From G965216905 sp965216905 (lineage in GTDB: Bacteria; Actinomycetota; Acidimicrobiia; Spongiisociales; ZC4RG35), in contig OZ244213.1 of assembly GCA_965216905.1 (NCBI GenBank), positions 2,046,001 to 2,110,000 on the forward strand: a DNA stretch of 64,000 nt, in the 5' to 3' direction. A program made the position numbers and the translations under genes. Of this stretch, positions 53,693 to 64,000 are shown piece by piece. The notes below the pieces were generated by a model. That model had not been told where the DNA came from, made no database searches, and was given only the letters and a program-made list of their open reading frames with translations. Numbering within the stretch: the stretch's first letter is position 1; each line of letters begins with the position of its first letter.

Positions 53693-55456
53693 ATGGTTGC
53701 CAACCGTGATGTTCTGGCGATGCTGCAAGAACTGGCCGCGCTCACCAAGCTGCACGAGGAGAGCGCCCAGTCGTTCAAGGTTCGAGCGTACGAGAACGCC
53801 GCCGCCGGAGTTGCCGGCCAGACCTCCGACGTCGCCTCGATGACCAGGAGCGAGCTGACCTCGATCAAAGGAGTTGGCAAGTCCATCGCCGACAAGATCC
53901 TCGAGTTCACCGCGTCCGGTCGGGTGGCCAAGCTGGATGAGCTTCGGCAGTTGTATCCGGCGCCGTTCGTCGAAATGACGAAGATCCCGGGCTTGGGTCC
54001 GAAGACGCTGAAGCTCATCCGGCGTGAACTCGGGGTCGAGAACCTGGGTGACCTTCAGGCGGCGATCGCCGAGGAATCGCTCCGCGAGCTGCCGGGACTG
54101 GGCGCCACCAGTGAAGAGAAGATCGCCAAAGCGATCGAGCGGCTGGGATTGCACGGGAAGGATCGGAGGACCCCGATCGCCGAGGCGATGCCGCTGGCCA
54201 AGGACATGGTCGCCCACGTCGAAGCAATCGACGGAGTGGAGGAGGTGGCGTGGTGTGGCTCGCTCCGCCGAATGTCGGAGACCGTCGGCGACGTCGACAT
54301 CACGGTGGCGGCAACCGACGCCGCTCCGGTGATGGAGGCCGTCCGCCGGCATCCCCGAACCGCCCAGGTGATCGGGTCCGGTGAGACCAAGACCTCGATC
54401 CTCACCCACACCGGACTACAGGTCGACGTCCGGGTGGTCGAGCCGGAACAGTTCGGGGCGGCGGCTCTGTACTTCACCGGTTCCAAGGCCCACAACATCG
54501 CGTTGCGCCAGCGGGCAATCGACCGCGACATGTTGCTGAACGAGTACGGGCTGTTCGAGACGAAGACCGGCGAGTCCGGCGCCGGCCCTCTCGTGGCGTC
54601 GAAGGATGAATCGGCGATCTACCGGGCACTAGACCTCCCGTTCATCCCGCCCGAACTCCGCGAGGGAGCGGGGGAGATCGAAGCCGCCGCGGGCCACGGA
54701 CTGCCGGAACTCGTCGAGATCGGTGACATCCGGGGCGATCTCCACTACCACAGCGATCGCTCGGGCGACGGCCGTTCCTCGGTCGCGGACATGCTGGCGG
54801 TGGCCGCCGAGCGCGGGTACTCGTATGTGGCGTTCACCGATCACGGCGAGGACTTGGCGATCAACGGATCATCTCGGGCGGAGATGCTCGCCCACCGTGA
54901 TCAGATCCGCGATGAGGCCGAACGCCACCCCGACATGACCGTGCTGTTCGGATGCGAGCTCAATATCGGCCCCGACGGCGGGCTCGATTACGACCCCGCA
55001 TTCCGAGCCGAGTTCGAGTGGTCGGTGGCGTCGGTACATTCGCACTTCGATCTGTCGCAGTCCGAGCAGACCGAGCGGCTGATCCGTGCCATCTCCGATC
55101 CGTCGGTCAATGCCATCGGTCACCTGACCGGTCGGTACATCGGCCGGCGGCCAGGCATCGAGCTCGATGTGGACGCCGTTCTCGAAGCGCTGGCCATCAC
55201 AGGTGTCGGTTTGGAGGTCAACGGCGCGCTCGATCGGCTCGATGCATCGTCGGCCGTGATCCGCCGTGCCGTCGAACGCGGGGTCCACCTGGTGATCTCG
55301 ACCGACAGCCATCACACGTCGGAGTTGGGACGGATGGCATACGGAGTGGCGACGGCGCGCCGGGGATGGGCCCCTCGACCGTCGGTGGCCAACACCCGGT
55401 CCACCGACGAGTTCCTGGCGTGGGCTTCAGCGGTCCGGGCCCGTTCGCCGATCTGA
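53693..55456 (+). CDS. polX: DNA polymerase X family protein with PHP domain
   Basis: 587 residues from the ATG at 53693 (MVANRDVLAMLQELAALTKL). N-terminal HhH repeats (SIKGVGKSIADKILEF, KIPGLGPKTLKLIR, ELPGLGATSEEKI), then the polymerase palm with GSLRRMSETVGDVDITVAAT (metal-binding Asp pair, about 189-206), and a C-terminal PHP domain (about 340-587) with GDLHYHSDRSGDG, FTDHGEDLAI, GCELNI, ASVHSHFD and STDSHHTSEL, the complete metal-ligand set for a 3'-5' exonuclease/AP-endonuclease activity. Bacterial PolX fills short gaps in base-excision repair. Confidence 0.95.
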   Translation: MVANRDVLAMLQELAALTKLHEESAQSFKVRAYENAAAGVAGQTSDVASMTRSELTSIKGVGKSIADKILEFTASGRVAKLDELRQLYPAPFVEMTKIPGLGPKTLKLIRRELGVENLGDLQAAIAEESLRELPGLGATSEEKIAKAIERLGLHGKDRRTPIAEAMPLAKDMVAHVEAIDGVEEVAWCGSLRRMSETVGDVDITVAATDAAPVMEAVRRHPRTAQVIGSGETKTSILTHTGLQVDVRVVEPEQFGAAALYFTGSKAHNIALRQRAIDRDMLLNEYGLFETKTGESGAGPLVASKDESAIYRALDLPFIPPELREGAGEIEAAAGHGLPELVEIGDIRGDLHYHSDRSGDGRSSVADMLAVAAERGYSYVAFTDHGEDLAINGSSRAEMLAHRDQIRDEAERHPDMTVLFGCELNIGPDGGLDYDPAFRAEFEWSVASVHSHFDLSQSEQTERLIRAISDPSVNAIGHLTGRYIGRRPGIELDVDAVLEALAITGVGLEVNGALDRLDASSAVIRRAVERGVHLVISTDSHHTSELGRMAYGVATARRGWAPRPSVANTRSTDEFLAWASAVRARSPI

Positions 55457-55489
55457 GCAGTCGATGCCTTTCGGCGAACGTCGATGTGA

Positions 55490-56698
55490 TCAATCCCCGA
55501 GCCAGCCGTCGGCCAGGTCCTCGAACGTCTGCTCCGTCCGGCTCTCGCTCAAGTAGACCACGGATGCCTTCCCCGCATAGCCGGTTCCACCCTCGAGGAC
55601 GACGTTGTCCACGTCGGCCGGGTTCAACTGCAAAGCGGCGAGCGACAATTGGAGCAGCTGGGTGGGGGAGAGATCCGTCGACAGGTGGGGGCGGCTGGCC
55701 GCCAACATCTCCGGGACGGCCAGCGGACCGCGGAGTTTCGCGCCGCCGAGGCCGGCCAGGAGAACCCATCCGCCGTTGAGTTGTCGCTGGAAGTCGCCTC
55801 GGAGGAACGCCTTGCGGGTCCGAGCGAACGCCAGGGCCTTGCGTCCATCCATCGTCTCGATGCCCTCCGAGAAGTCGGCCTTGGCGGCCTTGTCCTTGAA
55901 GCCTCGAGTGATTTCCATCTCGAAGGGCAAGAGGACGTCGTCGACCAGCGCTCCGAATCCGGCGAATCCGGTCAACACGTACCCGTCGAGATCGACGTCG
56001 AACACCGTCCGGAACGTCTCGAGCATGAGGTCGGGCCCTCCAACGGCCAGCGATGCGTTGATCTTGGAGCGTCCGTGACCGGGAATGCGGACGTACGAGT
56101 CTCGTGGAACTCCGACCAGTGATCCGTTCCCTGCGGTATCCATCCCCATGATGTGGATCGAGTCCGCCCGGGCGGTGTCCTGATCCTCGCCGGATCGAGC
56201 GTCCGATCCGACGATTGCCACGTGCCAGGGTTCGCCGCCGAACCACGGCGCTACGCCCACCGAGGGGGCAGACCCGGCCTCCAACCGCCAGCCCGAGCCG
56301 TCGTGGACGAATCCGAAGACATCGGCCCCGGCGGTCACCACCGCCAGCCGTGTGTCGCCGTACGTGGCCACCGCGGCGGCGCCGCCGACGGTGCCGAGGC
56401 CGGGTGTGGCTCCGGGTGCCGGACGAAGAGCGTCCGCCATCGTGCCGGCGTCGGCCGCCGCCGCTCCGCGGGCGATGTCGTAGAACACGGACACGGCATC
56501 GGCCAGACCATCCGGGGCACCATCGATTGCCACGCCGGCGACCGTCGTGGTGGTCGTCGGAATGGTGGTGGTCGGCGCGGTGGTGGTCGTGGTGGTCGTC
56601 GGAATGGTGGTGGTCGTGGTGGTTTCGTTCGCGGCCGCGCTGCATGCGGTGAAAAGCAGTGCGAGCATGATCGTGGTGCGTCGGTGAGCTGGGCGCAA
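55490..56698 (-). CDS. LytR-CpsA-Psr (LCP) family protein, predicted lipoprotein
   Basis: 402 residues from a TTG at 56696-56698; this start gives the basic PAHRRTT stretch before the hydrophobic core and lipobox FTAC (near residue 19), whereas the ATG at 56668 would lack the basic part. A 35-residue Thr/Pro-rich linker (TTTTTTIPTTTT type) leads to a regulatory region and the LCP domain (about 160-330): MDTAGNGSLVGVPRDSYVRI, then GRSKINASLAVGGPDLMLET, and FARTRKAFLRGDFQRQLNGG. LCP enzymes attach wall polymers to peptidoglycan. Most are anchored by a membrane helix, so a lipoprotein LCP is unusual. 34 bp downstream of the sigma-like fusion gene. Confidence 0.85.
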   Translation of the reverse strand: MRPAHRRTTIMLALLFTACSAAANETTTTTTIPTTTTTTTAPTTTIPTTTTTVAGVAIDGAPDGLADAVSVFYDIARGAAAADAGTMADALRPAPGATPGLGTVGGAAAVATYGDTRLAVVTAGADVFGFVHDGSGWRLEAGSAPSVGVAPWFGGEPWHVAIVGSDARSGEDQDTARADSIHIMGMDTAGNGSLVGVPRDSYVRIPGHGRSKINASLAVGGPDLMLETFRTVFDVDLDGYVLTGFAGFGALVDDVLLPFEMEITRGFKDKAAKADFSEGIETMDGRKALAFARTRKAFLRGDFQRQLNGGWVLLAGLGGAKLRGPLAVPEMLAASRPHLSTDLSPTQLLQLSLAALQLNPADVDNVVLEGGTGYAGKASVVYLSESRTEQTFEDLADGWLGD

Positions 56699-56732
56699 CG
56701 AAGACCCCCGAGGTCGTTTCCGGCCGGGCAGC

Positions 56733-58496
56733 CTACCCGGCGTCTAGGTCTCCATCGGTCCCAGCCGCGTCGCCTCCAGCGGTTTCGTCGGACCATTGGA
56801 TCGCCCACCAGGTACTCAGGGCATCGGAGGGGTGCCCGAGCATGGTGTCACCGAGGACGGAGGCCGGGATCACGATGGTCTCCGAACCCTTGGGGACGGC
56901 GCGGTCCTGGGGGCGCAGGTCGGCCACGGCGGCACGCCGCACGGCGTTGCCGTCGACGATCGCCAGTTCGGTGGGTGTCGTGAGAATCGCCGCCTCCCCA
57001 CTCGTGATGATCGACGGCGTACTACCGAGGTCGAGCCCGATGCCCGACCGCTGGGCGCCCTCGAAGTCATACAAGCCCAGTGTTCCGTCGGCATGCGTCA
57101 GCAGACCCTCGTCGGTCCATGCCGCCGCGTCTGCCGGCACCGCTCTGATCGGTTGGAATCCGGCCGACGTCAGGTGGTACATGACGGCGGTGCCCTCTCC
57201 GTCCAGCGCCACGGCAAACCAGCGATCTCCTGCAAGCCACAGACCGGTGACCTGGTTCCAGTCCTCGATGCCGGATCGGTCGAGCTCCGTCCACTCGCCT
57301 TCGACGTAGGTATAGAAGCGAGTGACCGGGGCAGGTCCGATGCTGGGATCGGTCGGTTCGGCGCCAATAGCCGGATCGTCGGTCCCGAAGTCGCGAGCCG
57401 GTACCGCCGACACCCGCACCGCCACCTCGGCCCCTGCCGCCATCAGCTCGGTGTCGTACGCCCAGATCATTCCGGAGGGAAGCGGCGTGCCCTCGCGCGG
57501 GATCACGAGGTCGATTCGGTCCCAGCGCTCCAGGTCGCCGGATCGGAGGATGATCTCCGCTCCCGAATCGGTCGTGGAATCGACCCCGAGGAGGGTGATC
57601 ACGCCCGCCGACTCGGCCACGTCCGAGATATGAACGCCGCGCAACACGCCATCGCGGATCTTGCGAGCCTCCCAGGTCACCCCGTCCACCGAGCTGTAGA
57701 TGTCCACGTCGGAGTCGCGGCCCAGGACCCGGACCAGTTTTCCGACGAGTCCCCGCTCGGCGCGGTCGACGAGCACGGTGAGTCCCAACCGGGTGCGAAC
57801 ACCCCACCCGGGCGAGCTTCCGGTCGGGACGTCCCGGATGGTGATCCCGCCGCGCTCCCAGATGATCGGTGCTTCGAGATCGAAGTCGGTCGAGACGCGG
57901 CTCCGGTTGGCGGTCAAGACCATCGCCGCCAGGACCGTGATCAACACCGCGGCGGTGACCGCCGTCGCCCGCTGCGCGAACCGCCGGATCCTGCGGGATC
58001 GTCCCTCGACGGCGATCACGGTGAGATTTCCGGCAGGCGGGCGCATCGACGCCGCCAGCGCCCCGATTGCCCGTTTGACCTTGGCCTCCGACCGATCGCT
58101 GCCGTTGACCGACGACAGTCGCGCCAGCCGTTCCCGAACTGCGGTCGACGTCAGCCCGGTTGCGATGGCGAGGTCTTCGTCGGACCAATCGAGGAGATAT
58201 CGCAGGGTCACCAGCGCTCGCGAGCGGGCCTCTCTCCGCTCCGCGGTCGTCCCGGTATCGGCGGTGACCAGCGCCAGTTCCAACGCTCCGTTGAACAACG
58301 TCGGCGCCTGACTGGCGTCTTGCCGGAGACGACGCCATGCGGCCGCCGCCTCGGCCATGGCCTCGTCGGTGGCCCATGCCGCCCCCTCCGGATCGCGGAT
58401 CGCCACCGCCAGGGCGCGGGCGACGGTCTCCCGATGGGTCCGATAGAAATCCTCGAACCGCTCGTGCCGCGTCGTGATCGGTGCGTCGGCTGTCAT
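56733..58496 (-). CDS. Sigma-factor-like N-terminus fused to a membrane helix and extracytoplasmic domain
   Basis: 587 residues from the ATG at 58494-58496. Residues 1-165 resemble an ECF sigma factor: region 2-like ERFEDFYRTHRETVARALAV and AAWATDEAMAEAAAAWRRLR, region 4-like LVTLRYLLDWSDEDLAIATG, LTSTAVRERLARLS. They lack the usual sharp -10 recognition segment. A basic stretch then precedes one transmembrane helix at about 175-198 (AVTAAVLITVLAAMVLTANR), and about 390 residues outside follow with repeated beta strands, a possible propeller (WDRIDLVIPREG, GDRWFAVALDGEGTA). It could be a membrane-held sensor or an inactivated sigma. It is upstream of the LCP gene on the same strand. Confidence 0.75.
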   Translation of the reverse strand: MTADAPITTRHERFEDFYRTHRETVARALAVAIRDPEGAAWATDEAMAEAAAAWRRLRQDASQAPTLFNGALELALVTADTGTTAERREARSRALVTLRYLLDWSDEDLAIATGLTSTAVRERLARLSSVNGSDRSEAKVKRAIGALAASMRPPAGNLTVIAVEGRSRRIRRFAQRATAVTAAVLITVLAAMVLTANRSRVSTDFDLEAPIIWERGGITIRDVPTGSSPGWGVRTRLGLTVLVDRAERGLVGKLVRVLGRDSDVDIYSSVDGVTWEARKIRDGVLRGVHISDVAESAGVITLLGVDSTTDSGAEIILRSGDLERWDRIDLVIPREGTPLPSGMIWAYDTELMAAGAEVAVRVSAVPARDFGTDDPAIGAEPTDPSIGPAPVTRFYTYVEGEWTELDRSGIEDWNQVTGLWLAGDRWFAVALDGEGTAVMYHLTSAGFQPIRAVPADAAAWTDEGLLTHADGTLGLYDFEGAQRSGIGLDLGSTPSIITSGEAAILTTPTELAIVDGNAVRRAAVADLRPQDRAVPKGSETIVIPASVLGDTMLGHPSDALSTWWAIQWSDETAGGDAAGTDGDLDAG

Positions 58497-58576
58497 CCGG
58501 CACTCATGCTCGCCGAAAGAACGCCGAACACAACCCGAGAGTGGTTCGCTGACTGTGGGACCGTGTGGACGGGCCG

Positions 58577-58582
58577 TATACT
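58577..58582 (+). promoter_or_regulatory. Probable -10 element (TATACT) of hppA
   Basis: TATACT, one mismatch from TATAAT, sits 35 bp before the hppA ATG in the context CCGTATACTGCCC. No clear -35 hexamer at 17 bp. The leader would contain the GGGAGAAA sequence just before the start as RBS. Confidence 0.45.
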
Positions 58583-58617
58583 GCCCGGCGCACATTCCGA
58601 CTCTGGGAGAAAACGCG

Positions 58618-60666
<2,049 letters not shown>

Positions 60667-60669
60667 GCC

Positions 60670-61902
60670 TTGGAATCCCGCATCCTTCTCGTTCGCCACG
60701 GGCGGTCCGAGGCGAACGAGGCGGGGGTCTGGCAAGGGCAAGGTGACAGTCCACTCGCCGACGTTGGGGCCGACCAGGCGAAGGCGCTCGCCCAGCGTCT
60801 CGACCATCTGTCGCCGGCCAAGGTCATCTCATCGAATCTGCGTCGAGCCGCGGCGACGGCCGAGGCGCTCGGCTGGGAGGTGGCCGTCGATCCCGGCTGG
60901 AAGGAGATGGACCTGGGAACGTGGGAGGGAGCCACGTTCGAGGAGGCGCTGGAGTCCCACCCTGAGACGCTGAAGGCGATTCGCGACGGCGAGCCGCTTC
61001 GATTCGGAGAGACCGGTGAGACCATTCCCGATTTCGAGGAGCGAATCCTGGCGGTGTTTGATGATCTCGCCGAGAACTTGAACGCGGGCGATACCGCGGT
61101 GGTCGTCACCCATGGTGGGGCGATCGATGCGGTGGCAGCCCGATTCCTCGGCCGGGTTCCCGGTCGAAGGGCCTACCCCATCGTCACGAACACCTCTCTG
61201 ACCGAGATCGTTCGTGGCCGCCGGGGGTGGCGAATCGTTCGTTTCAACGACGCGCTCCACCTCGACGATCGGGCCGGGTTCCTGGGCAAGGCCGGCGATG
61301 AGGGATACGAAGTGGTCGGGCTGGCCCGCCACGGAGTGACCGCCGCCAACCGTGAGCATCGGATTCAAGGTCAGCAGTGCTGGGGGCTGCATGACGATGG
61401 CCATTCGCAGGCCAAGGCCCTCGCCGAGCGGTATCCCCGACCCGACCGGTTGTTTGCATCCCCGCTCCGGCGTGCGCTCGAGACCGCCTCGGCGTTCGGA
61501 CTGGATCCGGCGCCCGACGATCGGCTGATGGAACTGTCGTTCGGCGAATGGGAGGGCAAGCGGGATGCCGATCTGGAGGAGGATCCGCTGTCCCGACAGA
61601 TCTTCGAGATGGGGATGGACCTCGCTCGCGGCCACTCCGGGGAGACTTTCGCGGAGCTCATCCAGCGGGTGACCGCATTTCTCGACGACCTCGACGTGGT
61701 CCCAGGACGTCGAACGATGGCGGTGAGCCACGGCGGGACGATCCGGGCCGGTATTGCGTCGGTGCTGGGCCGCGGCCACGACATCCACCGCTCGTTGGGA
61801 GCCGTGCCGAACACCTCGGTCACCCACTTGGCCCTCGACGGGCCCGACGTGAGGCAAGCTGGAAGGATGCTCATCGACGTCGCCGTCACACCGGAGGTCT
61901 GA
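60670..61902 (+). CDS. Double histidine phosphatase (two complete domains)
   Basis: 410 residues from a TTG at 60670, 3 bp after the hppA stop. Domain 1 (about 1-200): VRHGRSEAN with His10, EMDLGTWEG, and THGG with His148. Domain 2 (about 212-405): ARHGVTAAN with His221, ELSFGEWEG, and SHGG with His354. Both have the full catalytic set (RHG, Arg in the SNLRR/SPLRR step, Glu, second His), so both should be active. The family covers phosphoglycerate mutase-like and general sugar or nucleotide phosphatases; the substrate is not evident. Co-transcription with hppA is likely from the 3-bp gap. Confidence 0.88.
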   Translation: MESRILLVRHGRSEANEAGVWQGQGDSPLADVGADQAKALAQRLDHLSPAKVISSNLRRAAATAEALGWEVAVDPGWKEMDLGTWEGATFEEALESHPETLKAIRDGEPLRFGETGETIPDFEERILAVFDDLAENLNAGDTAVVVTHGGAIDAVAARFLGRVPGRRAYPIVTNTSLTEIVRGRRGWRIVRFNDALHLDDRAGFLGKAGDEGYEVVGLARHGVTAANREHRIQGQQCWGLHDDGHSQAKALAERYPRPDRLFASPLRRALETASAFGLDPAPDDRLMELSFGEWEGKRDADLEEDPLSRQIFEMGMDLARGHSGETFAELIQRVTAFLDDLDVVPGRRTMAVSHGGTIRAGIASVLGRGHDIHRSLGAVPNTSVTHLALDGPDVRQAGRMLIDVAVTPEV

Positions 61903-61907
61903 AGTCA

Positions 61908-62498
61908 GTGGCCACCAATCGATACGATTCGCGCCGCTATGCAATGGTCAATCGCTGGGATCCCCGCCACCTGGTCCGGATCCGGAAGTACCTCGACATT
62001 CGTCCCGGCGACCGGATTCTCGAGGTCGGCTGCGGGGTCGGTCATCTGACGAAACGTCTCCGGGAGCTGGGCGCAGATGCCACGGGGATCGATGTCAACC
62101 CTCAGGCCGCCGAACTGGCGGTGACCGACGGTGTGCTGACGATGCGGGCAGAGTCGCTCACCTTCGACGACGCCAGCTTCGACGCCATCGTGTCGGTTCA
62201 TGCGATCGAGCACCTCCCCGACCTCGACGGGGCCCTCGACGAGATGGTCCGGGTCCTCAAACCCCGAGGAGCGGCCGTGTTCATCTATCCGGCCGAACCG
62301 GTCCAGGGCATCTGGGCCGTGCCGACGGCGGTGATCCTGCATCGCAATCCGCTGAAAGCGCGTGAGATCCATTGTCAGTGGCTGTGGCCGTCGAAGATCC
62401 GGCGACTGACCGAGCCCCGCGGGATGGAGCACCTCGCGTCGGAGTTCAACCTCATCGCCAGTCCGCAGTTCGTCACCCATCTGCGGAAGCTCGATTAG
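61908..62498 (+). CDS. SAM-dependent class I methyltransferase
   Basis: 196 residues from a GTG at 61908 with GGAGGT at 61892-61897, 5 bp after the phosphatase stop. Rossmann-fold methyltransferase: ILEVGCGVGHLTKRL (SAM motif I), GADATGIDVNPQAAEL, AESLTFDDASFDAIVSVHAI (motif II-III) and LDEMVRVLKPRGAAVFIYPA. It is of the UbiE/Methyltransf_11 type. The C-terminal part RNPLKAREIHCQWLWPSKIR is unique and may determine the acceptor, which is unknown. Confidence 0.88.
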   Translation: MATNRYDSRRYAMVNRWDPRHLVRIRKYLDIRPGDRILEVGCGVGHLTKRLRELGADATGIDVNPQAAELAVTDGVLTMRAESLTFDDASFDAIVSVHAIEHLPDLDGALDEMVRVLKPRGAAVFIYPAEPVQGIWAVPTAVILHRNPLKAREIHCQWLWPSKIRRLTEPRGMEHLASEFNLIASPQFVTHLRKLD

Positions 62499-62565
62499 CA
62501 CGCCGCCGAACACCAGTCCGTTGGTGCGGGCTTCTTTGGTCCTTCGATATCGCGCGGAGAGTGGT

Positions 62566-62571
62566 GATACT
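62566..62571 (+). promoter_or_regulatory. Probable -10 element (GATACT) of the PIN-PhoH gene
   Basis: GTGATACTGAGGG, again containing GATACTG as at hisC and at 35862, lies 31 bp before the TTG start. The expected transcript would have a leader of about 25 bases that includes AAGGAG (62589-62594). Confidence 0.45.
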
Positions 62572-62602
62572 GAGGGGGCGCAGTGGAAAAGGAGTCTTCC
62601 GG

Positions 62603-63913
62603 TTGACCCGTACGTATGTCCTGGACACGTGTGTCCTGCTCGCCGACCCGCACTCCATTCTTCGTTTCGATGAGCATCGAGTCGTCCTCCCACTGGTGGT
62701 GATCGAGGAGTTGGATCGGAAGAAGACCCGGCTCGACGAGGTGGGGGCGAACGCCCGGAGCACGATCCGGCTGCTCGAGGAGTGGGGAGCGTCGCGGCCC
62801 GGCGGCATGCGCGAGCCGGTGGAACTGCCGTCGGGGGGCAGTCTGCGCATCGAGCTCAATGGCGTCGTGTCGGAGCGGCTTCCGCCGGTGCTCGACCCGG
62901 TTTCGCCCGACCATCGCATCCTGGCGACGTGCCTGAACCTGGTCGACGAGGGGTCGGCGCCGGTCCTGGTGACGAAAGACGCCTCGCTACGGATCAAGGG
63001 GGCGCAGCTGGGGGTCGAGGTCGAGGACTATCGGGCGGACACCGTCCGAGCCGAGGAGCTGACCTCGGGAGTGCATGAGTTGGAGGTCGACGGATCGACC
63101 ATCGATCGGCTGTTTGAAGAAGGGAAGATCGAGATCCAGCCGACGATGAGCCGGGTCAACGAGTTCGTCGTGCTCCGAGCCGGTATCTCCCGATCGGCCG
63201 TGGCGCGAGTGGTCGACGACGAACCATCGACGGTCGTCGAGCGGGTGTCTTCGACACCGCGGGCGTTCGGCGTTGAACCCAAGAATCTACGGCAGACGGT
63301 GGCACTGCATCATCTCCTCGATCCGGACATTGCGGCGGTCTCGATGATGGGCACCGCCGGATCCGGCAAGACGTTCTTGGCGCTGGCCGCCGGATTGGAA
63401 CAGGTGCTCGAGCAGGGTCGATACCGCAAGGTTTCGGTGTACCGACCGCTCGTGGCGGTCGGTCGACAAGAGGTCGGTTATCTCCCGGGCGACCTCGAGG
63501 AAAAGCTCGCGCCGTGGATGGCGGCGGTTCACGACAACCTCTATGCGTTGTTCGGGGACGGCGGTCCGGACGGCGCGCAAGCTGCGATCGGGGAGTTGAT
63601 CGATCGAGGTGAGCTGGAGATGGCTGCGGTCACCTACCTGCGGGGACGGTCGATCACGGAGGAATTCGTCATCATCGACGAGGCGCAGAACCTGGAGCTC
63701 TCGACGCTCAAGGTGATACTCACCCGGGTCGGTCAGGGCTCGAAGGTCGTGTTCTGCGGAGACCTTTCCCAGGTCGACAATCCCTACATCTCTCCATACG
63801 GCGGGATGGCCGCGCTGATCGAGCGGTTCCGGGGTAGTCGCCTGTTCGGCCACGTCATCCTCGAACGATCGATCCGATCTCCCCTGGCCGAACTCGCCAC
63901 GCAGATTCTCTAG
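62603..63913 (+). CDS. PIN-PhoH (PhoH2-type) RNase/ATPase
   Basis: 436 residues from a TTG at 62603, AAGGAG 8 bases upstream. PIN domain about 1-150: YVLDTCVLLADP (Asp8), LPLVVIEELDRKKTRLDEVG (Glu/Asp of the site), and DHRILATCLNL plus VLVTKDASLRIKG for the last acids, so the nuclease site looks complete. PhoH ATPase about 235-436: Walker A GTAGSGKT at 250-257, FVIIDEAQNLELSTLKVILT (Walker B) and KVVFCGDLSQVD. Mycobacterial PhoH2 is an RNA helicase/RNase linked to toxin-like activity. No antitoxin-like gene (phoAT) precedes it here; the upstream gene is a methyltransferase. Confidence 0.93.
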   Translation: MTRTYVLDTCVLLADPHSILRFDEHRVVLPLVVIEELDRKKTRLDEVGANARSTIRLLEEWGASRPGGMREPVELPSGGSLRIELNGVVSERLPPVLDPVSPDHRILATCLNLVDEGSAPVLVTKDASLRIKGAQLGVEVEDYRADTVRAEELTSGVHELEVDGSTIDRLFEEGKIEIQPTMSRVNEFVVLRAGISRSAVARVVDDEPSTVVERVSSTPRAFGVEPKNLRQTVALHHLLDPDIAAVSMMGTAGSGKTFLALAAGLEQVLEQGRYRKVSVYRPLVAVGRQEVGYLPGDLEEKLAPWMAAVHDNLYALFGDGGPDGAQAAIGELIDRGELEMAAVTYLRGRSITEEFVIIDEAQNLELSTLKVILTRVGQGSKVVFCGDLSQVDNPYISPYGGMAALIERFRGSRLFGHVILERSIRSPLAELATQIL

Positions 63914-63973
63914 GAGTCTCCGACCCCACCGGCTCCAGCGATCCGGTGAATCGGGCGATAGCCTCCGGGTCGT

Positions 63974-64000
63974 GAAAAGCGCCCTGGTCGAAGCCGGCGA
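63974..64000 (+). CDS. Possible start of the next gene (cut by the window edge)
   Basis: A GTG at 63974 opens VKSALVEAG, preceded at 63959-63964 by GATAGCCT, a -10-like sequence close enough for a leaderless start. Only 9 codons are visible, so the call rests on position and on the pattern seen at other starts in the window. Confidence 0.3.

Overview
The window is a 64 kb piece of a high-GC, gene-dense actinobacterial chromosome. Several features point to the class Acidimicrobiia or a close relative: a 2-oxoglutarate dehydrogenase with E2 and E1 fused in one chain, a MutT1-type Nudix/histidine phosphatase fusion, an Rv3660c-to-Rv3654c-like tad cluster, a type II glutamine synthetase, a PIN-PhoH protein, and SLH repeats of the GITKGCNPP/RFCPD type. 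The class assignment is inference from protein style, not from a marker gene. No rRNA, tRNA, CRISPR array, insertion sequence or prophage was seen. Both strands carry genes, and many neighbours overlap by 4 bp (ATGA, GTGA, TTGA).

Layout. 0-5 kb: a lipoprotein start, a HerA/DUF87 ATPase, a small mechanosensitive-channel-like protein, an ECF sigma factor with an unusual partner, and a second divergent channel-like protein. 5-9 kb: kgd. 9.5-16.4 kb: a 2275-residue secreted DUF11-repeat protein containing an exact 340-bp repeat. 16.4-21.2 kb: UPF0316 protein, MutT1, a hydrolase/SatD/membrane-protein operon and a DUF1016 nuclease. 21.5-30.9 kb: fused alpha/beta 2-oxoacid dehydrogenase E1, hisC, an MMPL/RND exporter, DUF3237 and DUF4126 proteins, an enoyl-CoA hydratase, a ClpX-zinc-finger/amidohydrolase fusion and HU. 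31-36.9 kb: a phosphodiesterase, a beta-lactamase-fold hydrolase, the leuC/PPOX/leuD/lipoprotein operon and two small proteins. 37-39.3 kb: an SLH protein. 39.5-44.2 kb: HAD-IB phosphatase and a tad pilus cluster. 44.3-48.9 kb: YbaK, glnII, YceH and an MrfA-type helicase. 48.9-51.3 kb: a polymorphic toxin with a C-terminal ADP-ribosyltransferase-like domain and an overlapping immunity/T7SS-associated gene. 51.5-64 kb: ftsH, polX, an LCP protein, a sigma-like/transmembrane fusion, hppA, a double histidine phosphatase, a methyltransferase and PIN-PhoH.

How the parts fit. Most of the window is housekeeping: TCA cycle, leucine, histidine and glutamine synthesis, proton/sodium pyrophosphatase, proteolysis and DNA repair. 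The accessory content concerns the cell surface: two large secreted proteins, Tad pilus machinery, lipoproteins, an LCP-type enzyme and a toxin with a type VII-like leader. Starts include many GTG and TTG codons. Several genes have a TANNNT -10 element a few bases upstream of the start, which suggests frequent leaderless or very short-leader mRNAs. The strongest candidates for something new are the toxin/immunity pair (48941-51282), the ClpX-zinc-finger protein with a lost metal site (29299-30501), and the membrane-anchored sigma-like protein (56733-58496).
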